Of a DNA stretch of 45,229 bases, positions 8,121-15,848 are shown piece by piece. The position numbers were made by a program, and so were the translations under genes. Every line of letters begins with the position of its first letter. Within the stretch, counting starts at the first letter, position 1. The notes under the pieces were generated by a model. That model saw only the letters and a list, made by a program, of their open reading frames with translations, did not search any database and was not told the DNA's origin. This stretch comes from Lactobacillus sp. HBUAS51381 (GTDB taxonomy: Bacteria > Bacillota > Bacilli > Lactobacillales > Lactobacillaceae): assembly GCF_012641095.1 (NCBI RefSeq), contig NZ_JAAVSC010000022.1, positions 1 through 45,229 of the forward strand. The letters are read 5' to 3'.

Positions 8121-9065
8121 ATGCAAATTAAGTTACACAAATTAGTTGCGGGGATCGCTGCCTTTGCGGCTGTCTTGGCTGTAGGGGTTAGTTTGAACAC
8201 GACCACAGCGAATGCTGCTGGTAAGAAAGTTGCCGATATTTCGCAATACCAAGGGAATATCAATTGGAAAAAGGCGTCCCAGGATCTCAAGTACGCCATT
8301 ATTCGGGTTCAACATGGGAGTAAGGGTGACGCCGGCTACATGGTTGACAGTAAGCGGAACGTCAACGCCAATGGCGCTTACAAGTACGGCGTGCCATTCG
8401 GTCAATATATGTTTGCCGAATTTACCAGCGTCAAGGACGCCCAACAGGAAGCCAAAGACTTCTACAAGCGGAGTAACAAGCACACCAAATTCTTCGTCTT
8501 AGATGAAGAAAAGCGGATGCCATCTGCTAAGGGTAAGGAACAGACTTACGTCAACGCTTGGTTGAAGACCATGCGTGGGCTGACTGACAAGCCATTAATC
8601 ATGTACGCTGGCGAATACTACGCCAACGCCCACAACTTGAACTTTGACAAGTTCGATGGCACTTGGATTGCCAAGTACAGTTCCGTTAAGCCACAGGTTA
8701 GCGGCACATCCGTTGACCTGTGGCAATACACCAGTACCGGCCGCGTTTCCGGTATTAGTGGTAATGTCGACCTGAACAAGGTGCTCGACAGCGCCGCCGT
8801 TAACAAGTGGTTCTCTGGCAAGACGACAACAGACAAGGCAAGTTACTACACCAGCATGACCGATGTTAGTGGCATCAAGACGAAAAAGACCGTCTATGAA
8901 TACAAGTCAACGTCCTTTGCGAAGAACAAGCGGAGTACCAAAGTGACTGCTGGTCAGAAATTGGCCGTTAAAGCCATCACCAAGAACAGCAAGAACGCCT
9001 ACCGTTTCCAATTAACCAACGGTAAGTACGTCACGGCGAACAAGGCTTACGTCTCAACTTATTAA
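8121..9065 (+). CDS. secreted GH25 lysozyme
   Basis: A 314-residue exported muramidase that would hydrolyse beta-1,4 bonds between N-acetylmuramic acid and N-acetylglucosamine. A signal peptide ends at T-A-N-A-A near residue 33. The GH25 domain follows with the D-I-S-Q-Y-Q-G-N-I-N-W start, an F-V-L-D-E-E active-site strand, and the late V-D-L-W-Q-Y-T strand. A Lys-rich C-terminal repeat-like region of about 75 residues probably binds the wall. The start at 8121 is chosen because GAGGAG ends only two bases before an ATG at 8112 but lies well placed for 8121. A TACAAT -10 box is at 8085-8090. Cell-wall turnover is the likely role. Confidence 0.9.
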   Translation: MQIKLHKLVAGIAAFAAVLAVGVSLNTTTANAAGKKVADISQYQGNINWKKASQDLKYAIIRVQHGSKGDAGYMVDSKRNVNANGAYKYGVPFGQYMFAEFTSVKDAQQEAKDFYKRSNKHTKFFVLDEEKRMPSAKGKEQTYVNAWLKTMRGLTDKPLIMYAGEYYANAHNLNFDKFDGTWIAKYSSVKPQVSGTSVDLWQYTSTGRVSGISGNVDLNKVLDSAAVNKWFSGKTTTDKASYYTSMTDVSGIKTKKTVYEYKSTSFAKNKRSTKVTAGQKLAVKAITKNSKNAYRFQLTNGKYVTANKAYVSTY

Positions 9066-9074
9066 ATTTTCTGA

Positions 9075-9105
9075 GGGTCACTGGCCATTGCTAGTGACCC
9101 TTTTT
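9075..9105 (+). terminator. terminator of the GH25 gene
   Basis: Perfect stem GGGTCACT (9075-9082) and AGTGACCC (9093-9100) followed by T9101-9105. Confidence 0.88.
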
Positions 9106-9201
9106 GCTGTCCAATTTACCGGCTCTGGCTGGTGGCTTCATCACCTTGAAAGCGGTTAACTATGCTATGATAAGGCTATTAATACTTTGGGAGGGTTTGG
9201 T

Positions 9202-10152
9202 ATGCAGCAAGGTCTGTTACTCGTTAATTTAGGATCGCCGGCATCCCCAGAAACGACGGATGTGCGGGCCTATCTCAAGACATTTCTCAGCGATCGTAGC
9301 GTCATTGAAATGCTGCCAGCGCTCTGGCAGCCCATTTTACGGGGCTTTATTTTACCGCTACGGTCCTGGCGATCGGCCACCTTCTATCAACATATCTGGA
9401 CAAAAGAGGGCTCACCATTAATCGTGTATACCCAGAGAATGGCGCGGCAGGTCCAGGCGTTATTGCCCGACTGGCAGGTGCACTATGCCATGACCTATGG
9501 CGCCCCAGATATTGCTGCCACGTTGACGACGATGGTCCAACAAGGCTGCGAGCGCATTGTGCTTCTCCCCCTCTTCCCGCAATACACCCAAAGCACCCAC
9601 GATGGCATCTTCAAACAGGCCGCAACCGTCGATGCACCGCTCCTGACCATCCGCCACTTCTACCAGGAACCGGCCTATCTCGATTTGCTGGCTGATCAGG
9701 TGTGGCAAGCCTATCAGCAGGCCGACTTCGACGCCGTTCTCTTCAGCTACCACAGTATTCCCAGCGCGATGGTGGCCCACGGTGATCCCTATCCCGCCGA
9801 GTGTCAGGCGACCACCCAAGGGGTTCTCGACCGCCTGCCGGACCTCCCTTCAGATAAGGTACGAACCGTCTACCAGTCCAAATTCGGACCGATGCCCTGG
9901 CAGAAACCCTACTTAAAAAATACGCTCATGCAGCTCGTCGAATTAGGCCAGCGTAACGTTCTAATTGCGACGCCGTCCTTTGTGGCCGACTGTCTAGAAA
10001 CGTTGGAAGAGGATTATGTTCAAAACTACCAGACGTTTAAGGCCAGCGGTGGCGACCGCTTCCAGCTGGTCCCACCCATGAACGATGATCCGCGGTTTGC
10101 GAAGATCCTGGCCGCGTTTGCCCAACGAAAGGCCCGTGATGCCCATGCCTGA
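9202..10152 (+). CDS. hemH: ferrochelatase (coproporphyrin type)
   Basis: A 316-residue cytoplasmic enzyme that inserts ferrous iron into a porphyrin. In Firmicutes the substrate is usually coproporphyrin III (the CpfC reaction). The catalytic His184 is in F-S-Y-H-S-I-P followed by G-D-P-Y-P, and the acidic partner Glu266 is in F-V-A-D-C-L-E. Length is typical. The start at 9202 follows GGGAGGG; the first Met of the longer reading lies inside that site. No other haem gene is in the window, which fits lactobacilli that keep an isolated ferrochelatase. Its last 14 bases overlap the start of mntH. Confidence 0.93.
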   Translation: MQQGLLLVNLGSPASPETTDVRAYLKTFLSDRSVIEMLPALWQPILRGFILPLRSWRSATFYQHIWTKEGSPLIVYTQRMARQVQALLPDWQVHYAMTYGAPDIAATLTTMVQQGCERIVLLPLFPQYTQSTHDGIFKQAATVDAPLLTIRHFYQEPAYLDLLADQVWQAYQQADFDAVLFSYHSIPSAMVAHGDPYPAECQATTQGVLDRLPDLPSDKVRTVYQSKFGPMPWQKPYLKNTLMQLVELGQRNVLIATPSFVADCLETLEEDYVQNYQTFKASGGDRFQLVPPMNDDPRFAKILAAFAQRKARDAHA

Positions 10153-11467
10153 ACCGCAACGCCCCAGCCTCGATGAGGTTAATCGCAGTGTGGCCGTCCC
10201 CAACGATAACGCCGCCTTTCTCCCAAAATTTCTAGCCTATAGTGGCCCCGGCGCCCTCGTTGCCGTGGGATACATGGATCCCGGCAATTGGTTGACTTCA
10301 CTGGCCGGGGGGAGTCAGTACCGCTACCAGTTGCTGGCGGTGCTGACCCTTTCCATTCTGGTTGCCATGTTTATGCAGTCCCTGGCCATCAAGTTAGGCG
10401 TGGTCGCCCACCGGGATTTGGCCCAGGCCATTGCGGAACGGGTACCCACGCCCCTACGCATCATGCTGTGGATCTTAAACGAAATCGCCATGATGGCCAC
10501 CGATCTGACCGGCGTCGTGGGTACCGCCATTGCCCTGAAGCTCCTCTTTAATCTTCCGCTAGTCTACGGGATTCTACTGACCATCGCGGACGTCCTCATC
10601 GTCTTAGTCTTTCTACGATTTGGCATTCGACGCGTCGAGTTCATTGTGCTCATCGCGATTCTCGCGGTCGGGGCCATTTTCGCTATCGAGGTTAGCCGGG
10701 CGCATCCCGACCTGCCCGCGATTTTCCAAGGGATTCTCCCCACAATAAGCCTATTGACTGACCACCGCAAGCTCATTCTAAGCGTCGGCATCATCGGGGC
10801 AACCATCATGCCCCACAACCTTTATCTGCACTCCTCATTGGCGCAAAGTCGCCGCTACGATTACCACGATCCTCGACAGGTCAACGAGGCCTTGCGTTTT
10901 GGCAAATGGGATTCCAACGTCCACCTCATCGCGGCCTTAATCATCAATGCCCTTCTCCTGATTCTCGGCGGCACGCTTTTCTTGGGGCGCACGGGCGACC
11001 TCACCAGCCTCCGGGCCGTCTTTGAAGGCCTCAAGAATCCGACCATTGTCGGTAGCCTAGCCAGTCCCGTGATGAGCTGGCTCTTTGCCTTTGCCCTCCT
11101 GATCACCGGCCTAATTTCTTCCATCACCAGTACGTTATCCGGACAAATTGTGATGGAGGGCTACGTCCACATTCGCCTGCCACTCTGGCAACGACGCCTT
11201 CTGACCCGGTTCGTGACCCTCATTCCCATCCTCGTGATTGGCTGGATCATTGGGTTTAATGATCGCACTTTTGAACACCTGATTATTTACGCGCAGGTCA
11301 CGCTGAGCGTTGCGTTACCCTTCACGCTCTTTCCAATGATTGCGCTCACGGGTAGCTCTAAGCTTCTCGGCAATCATGCCAATCACCGTTGGGTTACCGC
11401 CTTAGGCTACTTCGTGACGGCGATCATCACCGTCTTTAACGCGCAATTATTGTGGGATCTATTTTAA
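10139..11467 (+). CDS. mntH: Nramp family divalent metal transporter MntH
   Basis: A 442-residue membrane protein with about eleven transmembrane segments that imports Mn(II), and possibly Fe(II), with protons. The metal-site motif of helix 1, GYMDPGNW, and the helix 6 motif MPHNLYLHS are intact. The ATG at 10139 sits inside the hemH 3' end, preceded by GAAAGG at six bases, with a second in-frame ATG at 10145. The two genes are therefore translationally coupled. Lactobacilli accumulate Mn as an oxidative-stress defence. No MntR box was recognised upstream. Confidence 0.93.
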   Translation: MPMPEPQRPSLDEVNRSVAVPNDNAAFLPKFLAYSGPGALVAVGYMDPGNWLTSLAGGSQYRYQLLAVLTLSILVAMFMQSLAIKLGVVAHRDLAQAIAERVPTPLRIMLWILNEIAMMATDLTGVVGTAIALKLLFNLPLVYGILLTIADVLIVLVFLRFGIRRVEFIVLIAILAVGAIFAIEVSRAHPDLPAIFQGILPTISLLTDHRKLILSVGIIGATIMPHNLYLHSSLAQSRRYDYHDPRQVNEALRFGKWDSNVHLIAALIINALLLILGGTLFLGRTGDLTSLRAVFEGLKNPTIVGSLASPVMSWLFAFALLITGLISSITSTLSGQIVMEGYVHIRLPLWQRRLLTRFVTLIPILVIGWIIGFNDRTFEHLIIYAQVTLSVALPFTLFPMIALTGSSKLLGNHANHRWVTALGYFVTAIITVFNAQLLWDLF

Positions 11468-11500
11468 ATCCACATGACCTTACATCAATTTTGGTAGCAA

Positions 11501-11540
11501 AACGGGTCTGAGACCAAAAAGTCTCAGACCCGTTTGTTTT
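11501..11540. terminator. bidirectional terminator between mntH and the GH8 gene
   Basis: A 14-bp perfect stem, AACGGGTCTGAGAC (11501-11514) and GTCTCAGACCCGTT (11521-11534), with a six-base loop and a T-rich tail on the plus strand; AAAA before it gives T's on the minus strand. It lies between convergent genes. Confidence 0.85.
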
Positions 11541-12669
11541 ACTGTAATCCGGTAACCACTTGTAGGGTGGCCGAGTAATAATTGTGTTTCTCAATCGTTC
11601 GTGGCAACTGTTTAGCCGTCTTGTTCTTCAAACTTGTCTGTTTCAACGTCTTCGCTGCGAAATGAATGGGCGCGGTAAACGCCGTGTTCTCGTAAGAATT
11701 AACTGCCTTGCCACCTAACGTGTACACGGCCGTGATTTTCTTCTTGCGGTTAAAGAATTTCAACTGCTTAAGTAAGGCTTTCTTCGTCACACTGTCCTTG
11801 CGAATCTTATAGGTCTGTGCTAATCGCCAAGGGACTCGGTTGGCATTGTAGCCCACCTGATTATCCGTCCCAGACTCGATACTATACGGCTTGACGGCTT
11901 TCAACTTCAGGCTCTTACCCGTCACTAGAATAAAGTCGGGAAATAGCCCCGTCTTGTGGTGTGCACTGAGTTTCTTCACGGCCGCTTGACTTCGCTTAGC
12001 AACCTTGGTCCAGGTCGCATCCTTGGTGTACGTCGCAAAGGTCTTGAAGTAACCCGTCATCAGATCAGACGTCCGTAACTTACTCAGATCGTAGCTATTG
12101 GTGGCCCAATTACCCATGGTCGGCAAATAGGTCGTGTGGTTAATTTCTTTTTGCTTAATGGCCTTAATCAACTTCTTGGCTGCGGCTCGGTAATTGGTGT
12201 GCTTACTGCCCCACTTCTTATCTGCCAAGATCAGAGCGTAGGCGATATCCAAGTCACCGTCCGTTGCGGAATTCTTTTGTGATCCCGTACTGGTCATCTT
12301 GCCACCACGCTTCGTTTGCTGCCACTGCATCAAGGGCACCTTGCTGGAAACGCGATGGGCCCGATAATATTTGTACATCTGATTAAAGGTCGTCTGCGTC
12401 TTGGCGCCCTTCTTCGCGGCCAAAACGGTTGCCAACATCCCATAACCCTGTCCCTCAGACAGCGCGGTCGTGGCACCTTGGCCGTTATTCGACTTCACGT
12501 ATTTCTGGGTCTTACCCCCGACATAGGCCTTCTTCCACTGTTGGTACTGCGTCACGGCCTGACTGGTCTTAGCTTGTACGGGTGGGGTTTGTACCTTGTT
12601 TAGCCCCACAACTAAGCCGCCCACGAGTAGGACCCCCAGCAAGCCAGCTAAAATTTTACGTTTCTGCAT
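11539..12669 (-). CDS. secreted or anchored glycoside hydrolase family 8 protein
   Basis: A 376-residue protein with an N-terminal hydrophobic segment (residues 6-23), acting as signal peptide or anchor. The GH8 proton donor Glu72 is in SEGQGYGM and the acidic motif ATDGDLDIAYALI (Asp137, Asp139, Asp141) follows, both as in bacterial endoglucanases and BcsZ. The family cleaves beta-1,4-glucan, xylan or chitosan. No cellulose synthase gene is nearby, so it stands alone. ATG at 12669 is preferred over 12678, which lies only two bases from AAGGAG. The real substrate is unknown; an exopolysaccharide is plausible. Confidence 0.87.
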   Translation of the reverse strand: MQKRKILAGLLGVLLVGGLVVGLNKVQTPPVQAKTSQAVTQYQQWKKAYVGGKTQKYVKSNNGQGATTALSEGQGYGMLATVLAAKKGAKTQTTFNQMYKYYRAHRVSSKVPLMQWQQTKRGGKMTSTGSQKNSATDGDLDIAYALILADKKWGSKHTNYRAAAKKLIKAIKQKEINHTTYLPTMGNWATNSYDLSKLRTSDLMTGYFKTFATYTKDATWTKVAKRSQAAVKKLSAHHKTGLFPDFILVTGKSLKLKAVKPYSIESGTDNQVGYNANRVPWRLAQTYKIRKDSVTKKALLKQLKFFNRKKKITAVYTLGGKAVNSYENTAFTAPIHFAAKTLKQTSLKNKTAKQLPRTIEKHNYYSATLQVVTGLQ

Positions 12670-12794
12670 CCAAATCATTCTCCTTTTTGGCGCATCTTTA
12701 CGTTCAATTATGGCTTATTTGTCGTGAATTGTCGCCGAAAATGACTCATTCCGGGTAAACTGCCTAGAAAGTCAGTGTGTGCTCTTAAGTCGTC

Positions 12795-12824
12795 AAAAAA
12801 ACGTCCAGGACTTATCCCGGACGT
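12795..12824 (-). terminator. terminator of the merR-cupin-CMD operon
   Basis: On the minus strand ACGTCCGGG pairs with CCTGGACGT (one G-U pair) around a six-base loop, followed by a run of T's (plus-strand A's at 12795-12801). It is ten bases past the stop of the carboxymuconolactone decarboxylase-like gene. Confidence 0.83.
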
Positions 12825-12833
12825 CAATTTCGT

Positions 12834-13154
12834 TTAATCGGTAAAGATCTCCTTGGCAATGCCAAAGGCAGACCAGGCTTTGGGCCACCCGACATAAAAG
12901 GCCAGATGCGTAATCACTTCAGAAATCTCATCCTTCGTGATGCCGTTGCCCTTGCCAATCTTGAGGTGCGCGGGCAGTTGTTCAAAGTTTCCCGCAGAAA
13001 TCAATGCGGAAATCGTAATCAAACTCCGTTGGTGCGCAGACAATTGGTCCTCACGTGACCACACCTGTCCAAACAGAACATCGTCATTCAATTCGGCAAA
13101 TTTAGGGGCAAAATCACCCAAATTATCCCGACCAGCCGTTTGTTTCTTTGCCAT
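12834..13154 (-). CDS. carboxymuconolactone decarboxylase family protein
   Basis: A 106-residue protein of the PcaC/AhpD-like fold. The family pattern is visible as L-I-T-I-S-A-L-I-S-A-G, then Q-L-P-A-H-L, then G-I-T-K-D-E-I-S-E-V and a C-terminal W-S-A-F-G-I-A-K-E-I-F. The AhpD redox pair CxxC is absent, so it is PcaC-like rather than a peroxidase partner. The true reaction is unknown; the protocatechuate pathway is not present here. It is the last gene of the merR-cupin operon, which recalls Bacillus subtilis YraC under AdhR control and suggests a role in reactive carbonyl stress. Confidence 0.88.
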   Translation of the reverse strand: MAKKQTAGRDNLGDFAPKFAELNDDVLFGQVWSREDQLSAHQRSLITISALISAGNFEQLPAHLKIGKGNGITKDEISEVITHLAFYVGWPKAWSAFGIAKEIFTD

Positions 13155-13167
13155 TGTTATCGACCTC

Positions 13168-13584
13168 CTAGTCTAAAGCATCGTAATGGGCATCATCGAC
13201 TGGTTCCAGCCACTCCGGGGTCCCAGCGGTAATGGCCACGTGGCTAAACCAGCTATCCTTCGTCGCACCGTGCCAGTGCTTGACGCCATCCTTCGTGACG
13301 ACCACATCGCCGGGATGTAAGCGCCGAGCGGGTTGGCCCGCTTCTTGATACCAGCCTTCGCCACCGGTAACCAGTAAGATTTGGAATCCGTTGTGGTGAA
13401 TGTGCCAGTTGTTCCGGCAGCCGGGCTCAAACGTCACATTTCCCACGCCTACACTGACGTCGGGATCGTTCACTAATCCTTGTAAATAGCTCTGACCCGT
13501 GAAAACGTCCTGGTAGGCCACATTCTTATCGCCCACGGGAAAAATCACACCATTTTTAACGTCTTCATTCTTTGCCAAATTCAA
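13168..13584 (-). CDS. cupin domain protein
   Basis: A single-domain cupin of about 138 residues. The first cupin motif contains the metal-ligand pattern H-I-H-H-N-G-F, and the second has H-P-G-D-V-V with a later K-H-W-H-G, as in small cupins found beside carboxymuconolactone decarboxylases. No ATG is available: TTG at 13584 or TTG at 13578. The AAAGGAG site is only three bases from the first and nine from the second, so spacing favours 13578. It lies 11 bases after merR and 13 before the decarboxylase-like gene, so all three form one operon. The substrate is unknown. Confidence 0.88.
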   Translation of the reverse strand: MNLAKNEDVKNGVIFPVGDKNVAYQDVFTGQSYLQGLVNDPDVSVGVGNVTFEPGCRNNWHIHHNGFQILLVTGGEGWYQEAGQPARRLHPGDVVVTKDGVKHWHGATKDSWFSHVAITAGTPEWLEPVDDAHYDALD

Positions 13585-13595
13585 GCACTCCTTTA

Positions 13596-14024
13596 CTATT
13601 CTTGGTTAAATTGCTGCAAATAATCGTGGAAACTTTCGGAATCGGCAATGGTATGGTCGACCTTGCCGTCGTACCAGTCAATCTTGTGCCGTAACACCTG
13701 CAGATGCATCTGAAGTTCGGCAATGTCGGCTTCGGCATCGTCTTGGGTCTTCCGCAACATTTCTCGACGCTCCGGAATCGTAGCATCCCCCTGCGCACGT
13801 AAAGTCACGTAACGTTTGAGATCATTCAGCCGCATTCCCGTTCCCTTGAGATGCAGGATGAACCCCACCCAACGAATATCTTGATCCGTATAGTAACGGA
13901 CATCCTTGTCATCACGCCGAGACTTGATCAGCCCCTGATCCTCGTAATACCGTAATGTATAGGTCGATAGACCCACTAGCTTCGCAAATTCACCAATCCG
14001 ATAATGTCTGTCGGTCTCAACCAT
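13596..14024 (-). CDS. MerR family transcriptional regulator, AdhR-like
   Basis: A 142-residue regulator. The N-terminal winged helix begins Y-R-I-G-E-F-A-K-L-V-G-L-S and continues T-L-R-Y-Y-E-D-Q-G-L, then a C-terminal dimerisation coiled coil. There is no conserved metal-binding Cys cluster. The closest familiar type is AdhR, which senses aldehydes or thiol-reactive compounds in Bacillus; that assignment is inferred. It leads the operon with the cupin and PcaC-like genes. Its promoter has the long-spacer dyad typical of MerR targets, so it probably autoregulates. Confidence 0.87.
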   Translation of the reverse strand: MVETDRHYRIGEFAKLVGLSTYTLRYYEDQGLIKSRRDDKDVRYYTDQDIRWVGFILHLKGTGMRLNDLKRYVTLRAQGDATIPERREMLRKTQDDAEADIAELQMHLQVLRHKIDWYDGKVDHTIADSESFHDYLQQFNQE

Positions 14025-14056
14025 TTTGCCGCCTCCTTAGCTTCCTAACAAAGTCT

Positions 14057-14087
14057 AGTAAACACCTTCGAGTGCACTTTAAGTCAA
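14057..14087 (-). promoter_or_regulatory. MerR-type promoter with dyad in the spacer
   Basis: On the minus strand, -35 TTGACT (14082-14087) and -10 TTTACT (14057-14062) are separated by 19 bases. The dyad CTTAAAGTGCACTCGAAG (14066-14083) fills the spacer. Long spacer plus dyad is the standard MerR-activated layout and resembles AdhR boxes. Confidence 0.68.
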
Positions 14088-14100
14088 GTCAATTCGGAAA

Positions 14101-14133
14101 AAATAAAAAAGCCGAACGTCAAGTCCGGCTTTT
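14101..14133 (-). terminator. terminator of the TetR gene at 14137
   Basis: Minus-strand stem AAAAGCCG and CGGCTTTT (14107-14114 with 14126-14133), followed by TTTTATTT on the minus strand. It starts just after the stop codon. Confidence 0.8.
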
Positions 14134-14136
14134 ACC

Positions 14137-14706
14137 TTATTCTAGAGTCATTTGATCAATCACTAACTGCATCATGCGCTGGAAACGCTCATCAATCCGC
14201 TTCTGTGGCAACTTCAAGTAGCCCCCCAATTCCTGCATGATAAATCCAAACAACGCTGAACGATACAACGTTGATTCAACCAGGTTCGGATTATCTGCGC
14301 CCTCAAGCACGTGTAAACTCGCAAACATTTGCTTGTATAAGTCCCACAGCGCTTGGTGTGTGCGCTTTAACTGCCGTAAATCATTAGGGTTCATCAGAAT
14401 AGGGGCCAGATGTTTTTCCTGCCGGCACCCTTGCCGAAATTCCTGTGCAAAGACGAGCAGCGCTTCTTTACCGCCCACCCCAAATAGACGACGCATCAAT
14501 CGATCGGTCAACTTATTGACGAACCGAAGTCCCACCTGATCTAGCAAGTCATTTAGACTATCCGCATAGTTATAGACGGATTGTGGCCGAATCTCCAACG
14601 CCTCCGCCAAGGCACGGATCGTCAAATTCTCCAATCCGTGTTCTGCAATTAACCGATTCGCCTGATCCAATACAATCTCTCTGGTCAATGTTCGCCGTTT
14701 TACCAC
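14137..14706 (-). CDS. TetR/AcrR family transcriptional regulator
   Basis: A 189-residue repressor-type protein. The N-terminal helix-turn-helix is clear: L-T-I-R-A-L-A-E-A-L-E-I-R-P-Q-S-V-Y-N-Y. The ligand-binding C-terminal part is not specific enough to name. GTG at 14706 is chosen because GAGG lies seven bases upstream; a GTG at 14733 would overlap the transcription start expected from the TATAAT at 14742-14747. It is monocistronic with its own promoter and terminator. Its target is not known; the small ORF and pfkB operon upstream are candidates. Confidence 0.87.
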   Translation of the reverse strand: MVKRRTLTREIVLDQANRLIAEHGLENLTIRALAEALEIRPQSVYNYADSLNDLLDQVGLRFVNKLTDRLMRRLFGVGGKEALLVFAQEFRQGCRQEKHLAPILMNPNDLRQLKRTHQALWDLYKQMFASLHVLEGADNPNLVESTLYRSALFGFIMQELGGYLKLPQKRIDERFQRMMQLVIDQMTLE

Positions 14707-14741
14707 GCTCTCGCCTCTTTCTGGAATGCTCACTATCCCTT

Positions 14742-14771
14742 ATTATACGCTGAACGTGGGCCCTAGACCAA
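14742..14771 (-). promoter_or_regulatory. promoter of the TetR gene
   Basis: On the minus strand TTGGTC (14766-14771), an 18-base spacer, and TATAAT (14742-14747). Confidence 0.62.
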
Positions 14772-14798
14772 CCCCTAAGACGTAACCTAAACGATTCC

Positions 14799-14966
14799 TT
14801 AACGACTCTCATCGTGACCTTCATCGTCCAGAGAAAAAAGGTCAACGAGCGCAACCCACGCCTGGCCATATCCACCGCCAACCAGTCCACTCCCTAGCAG
14901 ACCGAACAGCAGGCTCCGATTCAACCATTTTCGCGAGGATGCGTGTCTCCGTTGATTTCCAGCCAT
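14799..14966 (-). CDS. small 55-residue predicted membrane protein
   Basis: A 55-codon frame begins ATG at 14966, sharing one base with the pfkB stop codon (TGATG), and ends TAA at 14799. A GGGTGG ribosome binding site lies inside the pfkB 3' end. The product starts M-A-G-N-Q-R-R-H with basic residues, then has one hydrophobic, Gly-rich segment (residues 19-40) and an acidic tail ending D-D-E-G-H-D-E-S-R. The layout fits a single-pass membrane peptide with a cytoplasmic positive N terminus. Expression is inferred from the coupled start. It belongs to the NCS1-PfkB operon and could act on the permease. Confidence 0.55.
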   Translation of the reverse strand: MAGNQRRHASSRKWLNRSLLFGLLGSGLVGGGYGQAWVALVDLFSLDDEGHDESR

Positions 14967-15847
14967 CACTTACCACCCAAAGCCCCTGCCGACTGGGTGA
15001 CGACCTGGGCGGCTAAATGATTGGCACGTTGCAGGGCGGGCGCCACCGCCTGACCGGCAGTCAATGCCGCCAACAGCCCACCACAGTGCGTATCACCGGC
15101 CCCAATCGTGTTCACCACTTGGACCAGTTCACCCGGAACCATAGCCCCAATCCCGCGGTCCACGTAATAGCAGCCTTGCGCATCCAGGGTGACGACAACT
15201 AATGCGCCCGTCTCCGCGTTTAACCGCTGGGCAGTGGCTTGATACGTTTCCGTTGGTACACCTAATTGCTGAATTTCATCCACATTTCCATGAATCATCA
15301 CGTTTAATTGTCGCAACCGTTCCAGTGTCTCCGGGGATAACTGCCCGATACGAGGGGACGCATCAAAGAGAATTCGCAATTGGGGATGGTGTTGTAGGGC
15401 AGTCAAGATGACAGCCGCCGCCTGGGGATCTTCCAATTCATAACCAGACAGATACACACTCTCGTAAGCGGATAGATCCAAGCGCGAAAACCAATCGGCT
15501 TGCCAGTAGCGCTCAATCCCGCTGACCGAGAGGAAGGTGCGCTCCCCGGTCGCTTCCACCAGCGAAATATCCCACCCGTTGTCCGCGCGATCATCCGTCA
15601 AAAGGATCGGCAGGTTCAAACGGTGAAAGGTCTCTCGAACTACGGTGGCGTGTTCCCCTTGACCGACCGGTGCTAGAAGATCCGCGGCCACGCCCTCATG
15701 AGCCAGGGCACGTTGCACGTTAAAGGCCGACCCGCCAACTTGGGTACTGCGCCACTCACCGGCGATGTCTTCGCCACTTCGGGGAAGTCGTTGCACGTTA
15801 ACCACAATATCGACATACGCGGCACCGATCACCAGTACGCGGCCCAT
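14966..15847 (-). CDS. PfkB family carbohydrate/nucleoside kinase
   Basis: A 293-residue ribokinase-superfamily enzyme that transfers phosphate from ATP to a sugar or nucleoside hydroxyl. The substrate-side motif G-G-S-A-F-N-V is at residues 38-44 and the PfkB signature GAGDTHCGG at 249-257 supplies catalytic Asp252. The Cys in the signature is unusual but the catalytic residue is intact. It starts one base after the permease stop with GGAGG upstream. Linkage to an NCS1 permease suggests a nucleobase or nucleoside substrate; that is inferred. Confidence 0.87.
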   Translation of the reverse strand: MGRVLVIGAAYVDIVVNVQRLPRSGEDIAGEWRSTQVGGSAFNVQRALAHEGVAADLLAPVGQGEHATVVRETFHRLNLPILLTDDRADNGWDISLVEATGERTFLSVSGIERYWQADWFSRLDLSAYESVYLSGYELEDPQAAAVILTALQHHPQLRILFDASPRIGQLSPETLERLRQLNVMIHGNVDEIQQLGVPTETYQATAQRLNAETGALVVVTLDAQGCYYVDRGIGAMVPGELVQVVNTIGAGDTHCGGLLAALTAGQAVAPALQRANHLAAQVVTQSAGALGGK

Positions 15848-15848
15848 A

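Noticed and set aside
14570-14890. 106-codon minus frame across the tetR start
   Set aside because: It overlaps both tetR and the coupled 55-codon frame and lacks a ribosome binding site; the 14799-14966 frame has a better start and a membrane segment.
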